NCBI GenBank assembly: GCA_035048485.1
Contig: CM068584.1
Span: 61,479,458-61,543,457, forward strand
Reading direction: 5' to 3'
DNA length: 64,000 nucleotides
Source of the DNA: Pteria penguin
Lineage: Eukaryota > Mollusca > Bivalvia > Pterioida > Pteriidae
Shown here: piece after piece, positions 38,068-51,104 of the stretch
Position numbering within the stretch: the stretch's first letter is position 1
Layout of the letters: the number at the start of each line of letters is the position of its first letter
Translations under genes and position numbers: made by a program
The notes under the pieces: model-generated
Database searches by the model: none
The model's input: only the letters and a program-made list of their open reading frames with translations
Told to the model about the DNA's origin: nothing

Positions 38068-38227
38068 CGGTCTTTTCGTGGCACTGATACTTCCCATTTG
38101 GGACGGTATCTGACGTGGGGCAATTACGACACCACCAAATTCTATGGAAACAGATCCAAAACTTAGGGAAATGATAGTCCAAATGACGTCTCAAATGGGA
38201 AATAGTATTCTTTAACGAAAAGACTCG
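38068..38227. mobile_element. Possible 160-bp inverted-repeat element
   Basis: CGGTCTTTTCGTGGC...TACTTCCCATTTGGGAC at left is mirrored by CAAATGGGAAATAGTA...AACGAAAAGACTCG at right, giving imperfect inverted repeats of about 40 bp. There is no second copy in the window to confirm it. Confidence 0.4.
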
Positions 38228-38929
38228 ATAAACATATAGCTCATTCTTTTTGATGCATTATGTGTATTTATTTTTCATGGTGTGTTTGTTTATATTGCAT
38301 TAGCGTTGAGCTCAAAATTCATTTGATGTGGATTGATTAGGAAATCATATTCCTGAAGTCCTGATTTAGTTCCAATAAGATTTCATTATTTCCTGTTCCT
38401 GTCAAATTCCTTTTTACTTACATTATCTAAATTTGCCCCTTAATTTCTGATATGTAGTTCGGTACAGAGACTTCACTTAAATGGTAGACATTTATTAATT
38501 GTAATTAATTGATTTAAAACCATCATTAAACCAAACTAAAAAAAAACTTAAGAAACATAAATACCGTCTTTGAAATTCGTGTGTGTTCTCGAAATTTTCC
38601 TGCATGTTGCCTATTTCAGATATCTAGGAAAAACAAATTTGTGGTATTAATATTAATATAAAATTCGACATATGAGATAAGATGATGGATAAGTGCAATT
38701 CAATGATCCAAAAGGCATAGAAACATTAACAGCCACATTTTTGTGATCTGTGGTTTCTTGACCTCCCATTTCATTTGGATTGATGATGAAAAGAAAACCT
38801 GTGACAGTTGGATAAAAAATTGATAATATACAATTTATTTATCTGTGTAGATGTCAAACTGAATCTAGTTAGTTTTATTTTTTTATTATTTAGTTTCGTA
38901 CCTCTAAAAAATATCAGCGAAGAATGAGA

Positions 38930-40470
38930 CAAAATTGCTGCTACAAAGTCATCCAGGTCAGTGCTTGAAAAAGATCGACAGAATACGAATCCCAGGCAAG
39001 TATAAAGCTTGGGTCTATCAGCATGGCGTAATATCCAAGCCTGATGTGCAAGCTTTTGCTGTATGAGATACCAACATGTACAGCGGAGGCGATGGAGCGC
39101 TCACTAAATGGATACCTCAGAAGATGGCTAGGCGTACCACCTCTTTTACTTCCATCGATGTGTACACCCGTACCTGCAAACTGCAACTGCCATTGCCATC
39201 CTCAGTGAAGGAGTTGAAATTGCATGACACTGAGAGGAACATACAAAAACAGGGCGAAAGTGAAGTGCTAGTCAGGCGGTATCCCAGGCAGAGGCGATGC
39301 TAACCATACTTGGTATTATCGGGAACACATGCATCGATCGTCAGGGTCCTAGAAGCGCAAGTTATAAACCATGGAGCGCAACAACAGGAAAAGAAAGTCA
39401 ATATATGGCTCAAGACGAAATTGGACATGGAGAGGAAGACCAGTGAAAAGCAAGAGCGGATGAACTTGAGCAACAGGGCGCATATACTAGATGGACTATC
39501 TGATGATGGAAGTTATTCTGGACAGAACTCAGAAGATTGGTTCCATTGATGATTTCATTCTTAAAAAGGTCTGCCTATGACCTTCTACCATCACCTGCCA
39601 TACTGAATTGGGGCTTAATGGAAACAACAGACTGCCATCTATACGGGGAAAGAACAACACTCGCGCATGTCCTGTTAGGAAGCAAATAGCAATACAGCAA
39701 GGAAGGTATCGCTTGGAGCATGGTAAAGCTTCTAAGTGTTTAGCTGATATCTTGGAGACAACTAGAAGGGGATTCAGATAAAAACAAAACTGAAAAACAT
39801 CCAGTTTGTCAAAGCAGAGGAGTCAGTGCAGAGAAAGAGTACAGAAGCTGGCAGTCTTCTTGATGGATCTGCTTGGCAGATGGAGGTCCATCTTCGGCGC
39901 AGACTTGTCTTCCCAGATGTGAACCAGACTACGCAGTGACCGGACATAGTTCTCTGGTCCGCAGACAGGAAGATGATTATAGTACAGCTGACTGCGCCAT
40001 GGGCAGAAGGCATAAACAAGGCTCATGAATGAAAAGAGGCGCCAACGATTTAGAGTTGTAAGAAGGTATCAACGAGGCTCATGAATGGAAAGAGGCGCCA
40101 AAGATTGGGAGTTGAAAGGACAGTGCAATCAGAGAGTTTGGAAGATGTGGCTTTTCCCTGTTGAAGTCGGATGTTAAATTCTTAACATTGCAGTCAGTTT
40201 GGCGAATTATGAAGGGATTAGGTATCAGTGGACGTAACAGAAAGAGATGTGAAAAAACATTGCATAGGAGGCAGAGAGAGCATCAGGCTGTATTTGGCAC
40301 CAAGGGAAGAGGGAGTGGAGACCGTGTGACACGCATTGACATTATCACCACTATGGGTCCGCCAACTGTAGGATGTAATGTTTTGAAGGGTCGAAACATT
40401 CCTTAACAGTTGGAGACAATCTGAAGATGTCAGCAGCGAGAACTGCCCACCTGTTGCCGGAAGCCAAATT
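38930..40470 (+). pseudogene. Decayed LINE-like retroelement coding remnant
   Basis: Plus-strand pieces in shifting frames read LYEIPTCTAEAMERSLNGYLRRWLG, then TTLAHVLLG, QGRYRLEHGKA, SLSSQ, QLTAPWAEGINKAHE. These recall a repeated C-terminal module of animal reverse-transcriptase-related ORFs (EAMERTVNRYLRRWLG ... VPWEDRIEEAHERK). This is by recall, not by search. Stops and frameshifts are many. A short minus frame across 39186-38941 is its shadow. It sits just beyond the last found exon of A'. Confidence 0.6.
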
Positions 40471-40907
40471 ACGAAATTACGAATTAAAAATTGAGAATAC
40501 TAGAGTACAAATTACAGCAGGCAGCATACAATGCCTGATCATGAATTTGCAGAATTTCATCATCTGTTAGTATTTATCATTTAGTTGGGTTTTTTTTTTG
40601 TCTTGTTTTGTTTGTTTGTTTTTTTTTTTTTCGGACGATTATTGAAATATGTTACAATCAGAAGTTTCTGTGGCTTATAAAGAGATATCTGATCAGTACC
40701 ACATTTAGAACGCTTAGCTCAACAGTACTCTAAACGCCATATCTAATGTATTACATTTTGTTAGTGAGATCGGTACAGATTCAGAATCATGAGCACTAAA
40801 GCGTTGTTTAATAGGAAATTAAAATCAATTCATCAATCACTTCTGCCTCAGAAAATCTGCAAGGGATGCTTATTCTAATATCTACATAGCATACATAATA
40901 AACTTAC

Positions 40908-41283
40908 AGAATCTGTAACTGAAATGTCCGGGTAAGGCTTATGGTGTCCTGTTTGTGATGAGGTTATGTAATTATGCTCATTCACTCGTTGACACCTCCC
41001 ACTAAGTGACCGTTTTAACATTGGTCTCTGACTTCCGTCGCTGTCCCCAGAAGAGCAGCTACTATGGCGAGATAGCATAATACCTGATTTCTTGTTCACT
41101 GCAATTTAAATTTTAGAATTTTAATCAAGAAAATCTGGGTGTGACATGCAGTTTATTATTTCAAAATTTCCTCTTTTACTACTAACAAACATTGTTCATC
41201 ACCATCATGATATCTCATGTCACTTTCAGAAACATCACATTTACACATCTAATGCGTCGTATTATATACATACATACATACAT

Positions 41284-41366
<83 letters not shown>

Positions 41367-44300
41367 ATATACAGTCAAACCTCGATATCTCGAAGTCGAA
41401 GGAACCGTGGAAAATACTTCGAGATATCCGTAGTTCGAGATATCCGAATTTCGAGTTTAGGAGCACAAATCTTGCAGTTGTTAACGTACGCCGGTTCATT
41501 TGACATCTGTGATTATTATAGTAGATATACGAGATATACATGTATTTATCAATAAATTACAGTTAATGTTAATTATTTAACTCTATGTCGAATTTAATAA
41601 GCTTTCATCATTTACTAATATTTGGTATAAATAACACGGTACGCACGGACTCGATCGATTATGTAATCACTGTGGCTTTGTACACGGACACGGTCAATTA
41701 ATCACACCACGCGAGCGACCGGTCGTCTGAGGTAAACGCCGCGAGAGATACTGTCAATAAGAAGCCAACTTCGAGATAAACCGGGTAAATCAGAACTACA
41801 GGACTTAAAAATGTATTCGAGATAAGCATGGTATTCGACATATCAGTGTTCGACACATCCGGGGTGAATTTCATCATAATATAAAGGATATTTTTCGGGA
41901 CCGACGTTCGACTTCGAGATATCCCGTGTATTCGAGATATCAGTGTTCGAGATATCGACGTTTGACTGTATATATATAGGAGCAGGCGTGGTGTAGTGGT
42001 TAAGCGCTTGGCTTGCGGCGCCGACGATCCGGGTTCGATTCCCGGGTTGCGCCACTATGTTTAAGAGGTTGGTAACCTCCTGCTTCCATGTCGCGATATA
42101 ACTGAAATATTGTTGAAAGCGACGTAAAACACCAATCAACCAACCAACCAACTGTATATATATATATATATGTATATATGTATATATATATATATAAGGT
42201 TTCCGGTTAAAGAGGTGCGTTGAGCACCAATTGCATTAAATGCAAAAGAAATTGACGCATTAACTAACGGAATAACATGTTTACATTCCGTCAATCGAAA
42301 GAGAATAAGATACAAATAAAAAGGCTAATATTACCTGGCTGTCTATCTGACCCGATGTCTCTTCGATGGGTTTCGTTCGTCAAAGCAGATAGTGCAATTT
42401 GAAGTTGTTGTGCTGTTGCGTAACTTTGTTGATCTGCGGCTGAACGTGGTACTGGTTGTGTTCCTAAGTTGTAGGATTGTGTAGTGGGAATTGTTATAGT
42501 CATAACGGACGGCATGGTGTCAATGGTATTTATTCCATCCACAGAACCAATGTATTTAATCGGCTTTGAATTGACCTCATTTTCAGGGACAACATTTAAA
42601 ACCATAGGTGTGGGAGGCATGTTTGTATTGTTGTCAACATCTACATTCAAATCTGTGTAAGAGAAATTGAAGAATTTGTTACACATATGTGTACACACGC
42701 ATACAGAGAGAGAGAGAGAGAGAGAGAGAGTCCAATTAAATTCATATGTCCATGATCTTGCACATTTACTCACGTATTTTCTCAAAACAATACACAATAT
42801 TAATTGGCATATTAGATATAAACGTGATGCACAAACCTTTCGTTGCTATCAATACACCAGTGTGAATAAAAACGCAGATGAATATTAAAATAAAATAATA
42901 CCCGCCGTCGAAGAGTTAAATGTAAGGACCGTAAAACTTCTATCAAGGGGGGAAATCGATTGTAGTAAACTGACATAGTTTTCTCTTAAAATGCCGTAAA
43001 TTTAAAAGTACAGGCAGGTTATCCACGTGTTTGTACAAACTAAGAATACTTGAATTCCACAAAGCAGCTTATTGTGCCGATTTGCCCGTACATGTTATGC
43101 ACACTCATTGCAAAGAAATTTTATTTTGCTGCAAACGACTTACAATTAAGTATGTTTCAAGTGAAGCGCTTTTATTCATCAAATGAAATAATATCTTACT
43201 CTCCATAAAATCCGCATAAATTCTCTAAATTATTTATGTGATTTAAACACTCATTCTCCCAATCACATTGTATGTTTGGACTATCCTGTAATATTCCTGG
43301 GCAAAACTTCTGCATTGTAACGGCATAATGCCGGATCCGCTAGAACTCTACCAGAAGTGTTATTGAGATCCAACAAACTGTACACATAGACAAAAATTCC
43401 GCATCGTACATTAATCATATTTAAATTTTGAGTCATGTTATCTAATATGAACAAGTCTTAAATTAATTTTCACCAACCAATCAGATTTCTTTTCACTTGT
43501 ATATTTGCACTAGAACTTTCAAAATGTATGAATAATCCTTCATATAAATAGTGGCCATTTTAGTAAGCGTTATGAATGCAAGGAAGACGAAAGGCTGGAA
43601 CAGATGAACATAAATGTGTAAGCATAATCCTTTGGCATTCACGAGGCTGATAATGAAATTGAAAACGACGTATTACATCCTTCTACCCTGTAATATGAGA
43701 GGATGCCTTTGGGTTTGATTTAAATCATCGCTTCGGATAGACTGTGACTGGGGCGAGGGCATCACAGGTCTAGTTTTCAGTGCCTTTGTACTGACATGAA
43801 ATAAATACTTCAAATTTTCAGTCATCAAATTACGAAATCACTCTAAAACTAAGGAGAATCTCCCTCATGCATAGCTCTGTCCTTAGATTCTTTTGTTCAC
43901 TTTTTATGTCATTTTTGTTTCAATACTGTTCTTCAAATATTAATATATTATGAGAATTCCAATCACTCGGCCACGAGCATCACTGAAAAGACATAAGTCG
44001 TCGAACTGCGCATCTGGTGCAGAAAATTAAAAGGTATAAATGTTCTATATTTACTATAACCTCTATTCCGGTGTCACTGCTGGTGGACTGATAGTCTCTG
44101 AGGTCTTCATATTTTCTCTATTTATTTTATACCTGGCAGGAAGCTAGAAGATTTTCAAGGGGAAATGTCTTAGAGACGTGAAGACGACAGAAATATCATG
44201 GGCAGCAACATGACAATGATTTTTGTTTTGAAATTGAATGTGGTTCCAAATCAATCATGTTTTCATTAAACATGTTAGACATTTACTGCAAAATGCGGAT

Positions 44301-45281
44301 TCATATGTAATGCACGTTCATAATATGCATAAAAGAGACACAATAACCTAGTTGACAGGAACATTTGCATACCTGTTGACGTCTAAAATGCAATATATAC
44401 ACTTGTTTATTTAGAAAATTCAAAAAGTTAAACCACACAACATCCTTCTATACATGTTTTCTTTTGATGATGATGTACGAAATTTAAAGGTATATCGTTT
44501 ATTGAAATAACTCTTTGGCATCATGTATCCTTATACGTTGGCGTGCATTTTCATATGCGGTTGGTCTTATGGAAATAATTGTATACTGATTCAATACATA
44601 TAGACAGTTTTAAAAAAGACTGCCATGTGATTTCCCTATTTGCAAAAATTTAAAAGCGGGTAAGTTATAGCAATGAAAGTTAGCGTGGAAGTGACTGTTA
44701 TATAATATTAGTTCTGCAATACTTTAAATATAAATTTTGTAAAATTTATAAGAGAGACGTTGTTAGTTCTTTTATTATTTTTTTTTTTATAAAGACAACT
44801 ATCACTGCCTTTCTTAGTATACTTACCCATTTTTTTCAAACGACCTGTAAAATGATTTAAGATATTTAAATCACAATTAATTTTATCAATTATTGAATAA
44901 TTTTCAATATCTAAGTGACTTGCGTTTATTTTAATATTCATTAGTTCATGGGAGCACAGAGAAGTACTTTTTTGGCATTTATCGGAATTATTACATATAC
45001 ATTCATAAACAACATCTCCGTAAAATCAATCAATGATTAATTTTATAAAGGTGCTTTGCTCTTATCAAACGTTATGTATTATTAACAGTAACCTTCTATC
45101 TTTTTATGGAATACCACACCCACAATTGTGACTAAAGCTAGAATTATTCCAATTGTTATGCAGATAGTATTTAATGTCCAGTTTACATATCGATGAATTC
45201 CGGCGAGTGGAGTAGTTGTCGCCACACTAGTAACTTCGACAGAAGAGACAGATCTGTATAATAATAATAGTTAATAATAAT

Positions 45282-45343
<62 letters not shown>

Positions 45344-48300
45344 TTATAGAATTATTAAGAATAAAGGTAATAATAAAAATGAAAAATAGTAATAAGAAAG
45401 TAAAAATATTAGAAATAATAATTATAATAATGATAGTAATAAAAATAATATAAATGATCATATGAAGATAGTTGTTGTGATAATGACGTAGAATAACTAT
45501 GTATCACAAATATAAGTACATTATGGTTTATTATGTGCGACTATAAATCAGTTTAGATTATAACAACCACTCTTCGCATTAAATATCAAGAGGTTTAACA
45601 TGATGGTGATGGTAAAGAGGACAACTATAATGACAATACTAGCAGTGCATTAATTATTATCATTCATTAAATATATATATATGTGTATGTATGTATGTAT
45701 GTATGTATGTATGTATGTATGTATGTATGTATGTATGTATGTATGTATGTATACTTCATACTTTTACCTTGTCTCAGATAGGTTTCTTCTTTGGCAAGCT
45801 GGATCTGAAATGTAGAACACACAGCAAATTTGTTGGTAATACTGCATTCGTTTTGCCATTAGTCATTTATTGTGGACCTTTTTCTATCATGCGTTTGCAT
45901 ATTATTTACAATTTCATTCAGTAAAAAAGAAAGTATTTTTAATTGCGAGCAAACATGAGATAATTTGTAAAAAATATATTCACGTAGCACGACAAATTTA
46001 ATTTATTTTAACAAGATGCATTTTGTGTTATTTTTAAACTTGTTTCATCTGATACTTTAATAAATGCAGATTTTCTATTTGTATGTACAGGATATGTGAC
46101 ATACTAATGTACTACAAGATCGCATACATCAGTAAAATTAATAATTAAGTTAGTTTTTCTTGATTGATAAAATTACAACACAAAGCAAAATAAAAGGGGG
46201 AAGGGAAGAAAATCCTATATTTATAATAAGACAAGGCCCACTGTGGTAAAATACAAACTTTATTTATTTTACAACGATTTAGGAACCATTTAACAACTTA
46301 CATAAATATTGATCGTTGGCACAGATTTTGGCATAAGGGTGTCGTTTGTGTGGCAGGAAACAGGAGAAAACGCACGAAGCCAGGTTGTTGACAGTCCCGT
46401 CATCTCACATACCACAACGGGAATCGAACCCGGGGGAAACGAGCGCGGTACCTGACCCCGAAAGAGGGACAAGTGTGTGAGAAAGGGCATTATTAGAAAT
46501 TGCAGTGACCTTGGCACTGTCCTAACACTCACTATTAGAATTGTGTAATCAAATAGAGACTACCTATAAATTCATTTCACGAAGTTCTTACATCAACAAA
46601 ATGAGATTCTCACATTTGTAAATTTCTAGGATAGAATATCCGGAATGGTTGTGTGGAGGGCATCCACTAAGGTCAGGCGAACATGGTAAGTAATTTTTTT
46701 CTGTCACTAATAATGGTTGCCCTGTCAGCTCATCACATTGGTTAGTGTTTGGACAACCAACTGTAAGCAATAAACATAACAGTTATTGCAGATGAAATAT
46801 AATGGACAGAATACAAACAAGTACATGTGTATTCAGAAGACAACAAATCTCCCTGGAATTCCCTTCAGCATGACAGAAATTTGTGTAATATATATGTGCT
46901 AAATGTTACGTCAAAGCATGGTAATTAACCAGAGTAGTTTTGGGTGATCTGTTGTAAGGAAGAGGGAATTACTATTTCATTGTATCAGGTGCTCAGATTG
47001 GATTGGATGATTCTGAGATTATGGTCAAATTTCAAGGTTAAAACCCACCCACATATCAAAAGCGTTGATGCTTAGGAATCTGTATGAAATACAAAATCCC
47101 TTTGCTTCACGATTAGAAAAAAATATATGCGAAGTTTAACTTCTTTAACGCAGGTAATTATACAAGAGCAATATCATCAGATCAAATATCATGATTCAGA
47201 ATGAAAGTTTGATCTTTATAAATTTAATTTTAAACTGAAAGCAAAATATCTGACGGTTAAAAAGATATGGCCAAGGCAAGTAGATCAAAGACAAATGTCA
47301 AGGTTTTCACGTCAACTTAAATCACCATTGTACTAAATGAAAGCACTGATCGAGAAAAATTTATAAGGGATATGAAAACCTTATTTAGGAAAAGCATGGG
47401 AAATACTAGTCCGAAATGGCGTAAACAAAGCAAGAGACTTCTGTCTGAATTTCTCCTATAGAGGAAATCGACTGAACCGATGATAATTGAAGCTTTTCAT
47501 AGTAGGATATTACTTACAATTCGCTTTGTTTATATCTAAACTAAACTGCTTCCATATCAGGAAGTGCAATAAATGGTTGGTTACATGTTATTTAAAAAGA
47601 AAAAAGAGGAGTTACTGGCTCAGTTATGTGGCAGAAGTCACCATTGAGCTATACAATACATGAATATAAATAATATGCTAGAACATATAACACATTACAA
47701 AAATATTTGATTGTAGTGCAATTACGATACCGGCTTAGGACGGTCATTTAATTTGACAAAAGCCAAACAAATGGTTAACCGGTTTACGGGCCCACCTTCC
47801 CACTCACCGTAACAGCAGAACAATCAAAGGACGTACATTTAAAAATTCATAAATAATCCTCCATGTAAAGAACAAGGGTCAACAGGTATCGCATATTGAG
47901 AGGTCATAAAAATATAAACACATAAGGTATTGTAAACACACAAAAAAAACCCATCGTTTCGCGGAATTTTTCATGATTTCTATTTGTAAATTATGGCCAA
48001 TTCCAATTTGATTGCAATAGGAGGAAATTCGGAAAAGGACTGTTAAAACCTCTTGGTTCGGTGCTGATATGGTGCTTTCCGACATAAAAAGATTTGATTT
48101 TACTTAATTCCCGTAGATTTTTCAATATGAGAAATTTAGACTCAGGTCTCAAGTTAATGCCTGACATTTTGGACTGCACAAATATTAAAGTGAAAATCAT
48201 AAGGTAAAACATATGGTAAAAAATTACTCTGAGAAATCCCTTGACTGCGTATACCCCTATTTCGCACGACTTAAATGATAAAGCCTTATTATTGCTTTTG

Positions 48301-49403
48301 AAAAGTCAATAGATTTCAACCAAACTTTATTGTCAATGACACTAGATCAAACTCCATGATACAGATGAAGGTTCTGCTCATGATTAGTCCATATATGGAA
48401 AATAAAAACCTCTATTTTGGCCAAGGTTGTAAATTTTAACGAACAGGTCATATTACAACTTCAATATCAGATCAGGTCTCTAAATGTTCAAATAGCGCAA
48501 GTTAGATGTTTTGAATAGTAAATAAACCTCAACGGTCATAGTACCCTACGAATGGTCAGATGTCGATCGTTTATAAGTTATTACCAAGTTATTTTTTATT
48601 TATTTATTTATCTATTATTCATGTTAATGTTATGTTTATGTTTAAGAACATACCTTTATAAAGATCGAAAACAAATTGATGCAATCGATCTCTTTTTTCT
48701 ATCTGGAGGTCAATACTTTCGTTAGACATTTAGCACAGTACCAAACGCAAGATCAATGCGATAACAGCATTGAAATTTGCAAATATGTGAATATATTGTT
48801 CTATTTCAGAATCATTTTCACACAGAATAAAAAAGAATAAGTATAACAAGCAGTAGACAATAAAGAATATCCATTATAAAATATATAAAATATATCAATT
48901 ATGGCATATGTCATATGCATACATCTTTATCGTAATCGTTCTGTTTTCATTTAAGCTTTTCTTCGTCTTTTAAATGGTTTAGTTCTTTATAGATTTTTAT
49001 TTTAAATGTGACTGGGAAGGGATGTAAACTGAAATTCAGATTTCTTATATCTTTCACTGAACGTTTGTATTCTGTCCTTCAAAATGAGTTCTGTAAAGGA
49101 AAGTTGATATAGCAAAAATAACTGAAAATAAATATAATTTGGTTTAGAATTTAATAACAAAACCAACATACCTCGTCCACGTGGTATTATGGAATTGAAT
49201 ATACATCCCTCCCTTAATTCCCAATTTGATGCCAGCAAACATATGTATCGCCTATTCCCAGTACAATTAAAATGTTTCCCTCTTTCCGTCCACTGTGCAG
49301 CAGTAGGACATGCCATAGTAACGGATGTACAATTCATATCCTGTGATAACACAGACTGGGTTACAATGAGGACACCTAGTACGGCATACCTGTATGCAAC
49401 CAT
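40908..49403 (-). CDS. Gene A': cysteine-rich type I membrane protein, duplicate of A
   Basis: Exons are 49403-49172, 46760-46614, 45804-45768, 45253-45093, 44844-44827, 42652-42335 and 41098-40908, giving 368 open codons. A GT donor follows 40908 (GTAAGT, conserved with A), so a terminal exon lies at lower coordinates; I could not identify it. Residues 1-20 are a signal peptide (MVAYRYAVLGVLIVTQSVLS). The ectodomain has ten Cys in the same order as A. The stalk is Ser/Thr-rich, and the helix is about 168-188 (TICITIGIILALVTIVGVVF). The tail is long and Ser/Thr/Gln-rich with YIGS, SYNLG, SYATAQ, HNYITSS and PYPDIS. The equivalents of A exons 6 and 7 were not found. Because both are phase 1 and multiples of three, joining exon 5 to the 318-nt tail exon stays in frame. 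The 18-nt microexon is conserved. Introns hold a pogo-like element, a SINE and microsatellites. The family is not recognised. Confidence 0.68.
41290..41371. repeat. (CATA)n and (TA)n tract
   Basis: ATAC units followed by about 40 TA units, the insertion site of the pogo-like element; the tract resumes at 42151-42196 beyond the SINE. Confidence 0.93.
41372..41968. mobile_element. Non-autonomous pogo/Tigger-like DNA transposon
   Basis: The left end reads CAGTCAAACCTCGATATCTC and the right end, reverse-complemented, CAGTCAAACGTCGATATCTC: one mismatch over about 24 bp of terminal inverted repeat. TA dinucleotides flank both ends, as expected for the Tc1/mariner superfamily, and CAGT...ACTG termini are typical of pogo/Tigger. 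TTCGAGATATC recurs several times near both ends, probably transposase-binding repeats. No transposase is encoded in about 597 bp. It lies in an A' intron inside a (TA)n tract. Confidence 0.82.
41979..42150 (+). mobile_element. tRNA-derived SINE, type 2, in an intron of A'
   Basis: The head has box A (GTGGTGTAGTGGTTAAGCGC) and box B (GGTTCGATTCCC). The centre reads ACATCG/ATATAACTGAAATATTG, and the tail is CAACCAACCAAC. Perfect 14-bp duplications ACTGTATATATATA flank it at 41965-41978 and 42151-42164. The left duplication includes the end of the pogo-like element, so the SINE came later. Confidence 0.88.
45262..45450. repeat. (AAT)n microsatellite in A' intron 3
   Basis: A pure AAT core is followed by a degenerate AAT-rich stretch. 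It is placed as in A and also resembles 35698-35775. Confidence 0.93.
45684..45752. repeat. (GTAT)n microsatellite beside A' exon 3
   Basis: About 17 tetranucleotide units end 16 bp downstream, in gene sense, of the donor of A' exon 3. Confidence 0.95.
46385..46460 (-). mobile_element. Fragment with tRNA-like B box
   Basis: On the minus strand GGGTTCGATTCCCGTTGTGG forms a good B box, with an A-box-like GGTCAGGTACCGCGCTCG upstream. No acceptor stem or complete cloverleaf is visible, so a SINE remnant is more likely than a tRNA gene. It lies in an intron of A'. Confidence 0.45.
47597..47662 (+). repeat. Dispersed repeat, copy 2, in A' intron 1
   Basis: Near-identical to 25360-25430 (three differences in about 62 bp), while the flanks do not match. 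Confidence 0.75.
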
Positions 49404-51104
49404 AGTGCTGAAAAAGTAGTTTAAATAAAATATTTTAATGTTTATTTACATTTCACTTTATAAATGTTTACATATTGCGTTAACTGCTTAATTTATGGCA
49501 ATACATAACTTATTGATTCTATGAGTGAGTAATTCATCTACGCTACAAGATACACAGAAAAAGAACGGTTAATCATAGTATATGTGTAAAAAATTTTAAA
49601 TGCAGATACCAGGACGATAGGTACAGTATTTTAATGCATATAGCAATGTGCTGTATAAAACTAGAAAGTTGAAGCCGCAGCGAAAAGCCATGTACATTTT
49701 TCAGTAACATACGTGTTTCAGCATGATTAAGTGAGAGTTGTCTACCTTACACTATAAAAACTTTGCTCTAACATTATAACAGTGTTCCCTGAATATTAAA
49801 TTGAATCAAATCTAAGTGTTAGATCTAATTGTTAAAAAGGCATTCTCTTCTGTTTAAATACTTCTGTATTTTTAACAAATCTATTAACTATAAACGGAAA
49901 TTTTACATAAACGTGCACATCTTGAGACATTTAAATTATAGATGTGTATATTGCAGTATTTGCCTAGATCATAGTTGCAGCCTGTCGTGAGCAACGATAA
50001 GTATTCAGAAGCTACCCAAATTGTTACTTATATTAAACAACGTTATTTAGATATTGCAGAAATATATATTAGCCTATGATTAATAATGAAATGTATTAAA
50101 TAGGGTCAAAAATATACTATTATATTGTAAAAAGTATACTATCCTTCTATCTCCATGTCCAACTTTGTCCTTGCTTTCCTGATGTCTTATTTTGTAAAAC
50201 CCACAGATCTACGTCTTCTTAAAGTTTCAATTATAATTGCAAGTCATACACTTTATTTGAAAACTGTAATTTCTAGAGTGGTTGTTCTCACATTGTCATA
50301 GCAATAATAAGAAATTAGAATAGGAAATTTTGTAATCAGAATTTTCTCATATTATAAGCAATATGACTTCTATATTACGCAATAACTTTCACAGTTACAA
50401 TTACTACATGTTGATACCAAGACATTTGACACAGTAAACTTGAACTTTGATCTTGTATTAATAATATGGCTAATAAATTCTTTTGGCAGACTTAGCTTAC
50501 AGAATACGGTATTGGGCTTTAATTGAACGCTAACATTAACCACAAGTTCTTTATGTCGATACCAAGTCATTTGGCCTAGTGACTTGTGACCTTAAACTTT
50601 GACCTTGTGATTATGATTTAAAACAGCAGATTTTTTTACCTGCTACTGTTTTGTTTTGTACATTTATTTTTCATTTTTGTTGTGACATGCATATGTATAA
50701 CTGAAACACATAAACTTCTGAAACTTAATGGGAAAACACATGCACACACAGACACCTTTGGGCATAATTCTCCTAAATTATGAATAGCAATGTAAAGTCA
50801 GTACCCCTTTTATGTCATATGTTTAATGTTTTACGGAAATGCATATTTACTTCCGTCTAATCAATGATGTATAGGTCTTGTCAACAATACCGAGCATATC
50901 ACGCACTGTCAATTTCAAATTAGGTATAGCGATTTGAAGGAAGTATATCATTTATTAATATCATAATGTGGAAAGCTTTGCTGTGCAATTTATGATGACA
51001 TAACTGTAACCGATAAACACGTAAGACTCTTTACGAGGATAAGGACAGTTATATTCCATTTCTAAAATCAAACACCAAACTAAAGTGAATCTAGCATGTA
51101 AAAC
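49404..51104. promoter_or_regulatory. Shared intergenic region between divergent genes A' and B'
   Basis: These 1.7 kb separate the head-to-head starts of A' and B'. This is the duplicate of the 7064-9095 region, clearly so near the B' end. It lacks the 83-bp tandem duplication and the GA tract seen in the first copy. No other gene is visible in it. Confidence 0.4.

Noticed and set aside
41979..42052. tRNA gene
   Set aside because: A and B boxes are present, but the segment continues into a SINE body with target duplications and no complete cloverleaf is evident.
41843..42151. 102-residue minus-strand frame
   Set aside because: It runs through the type 2 SINE and the end of the pogo-like element.
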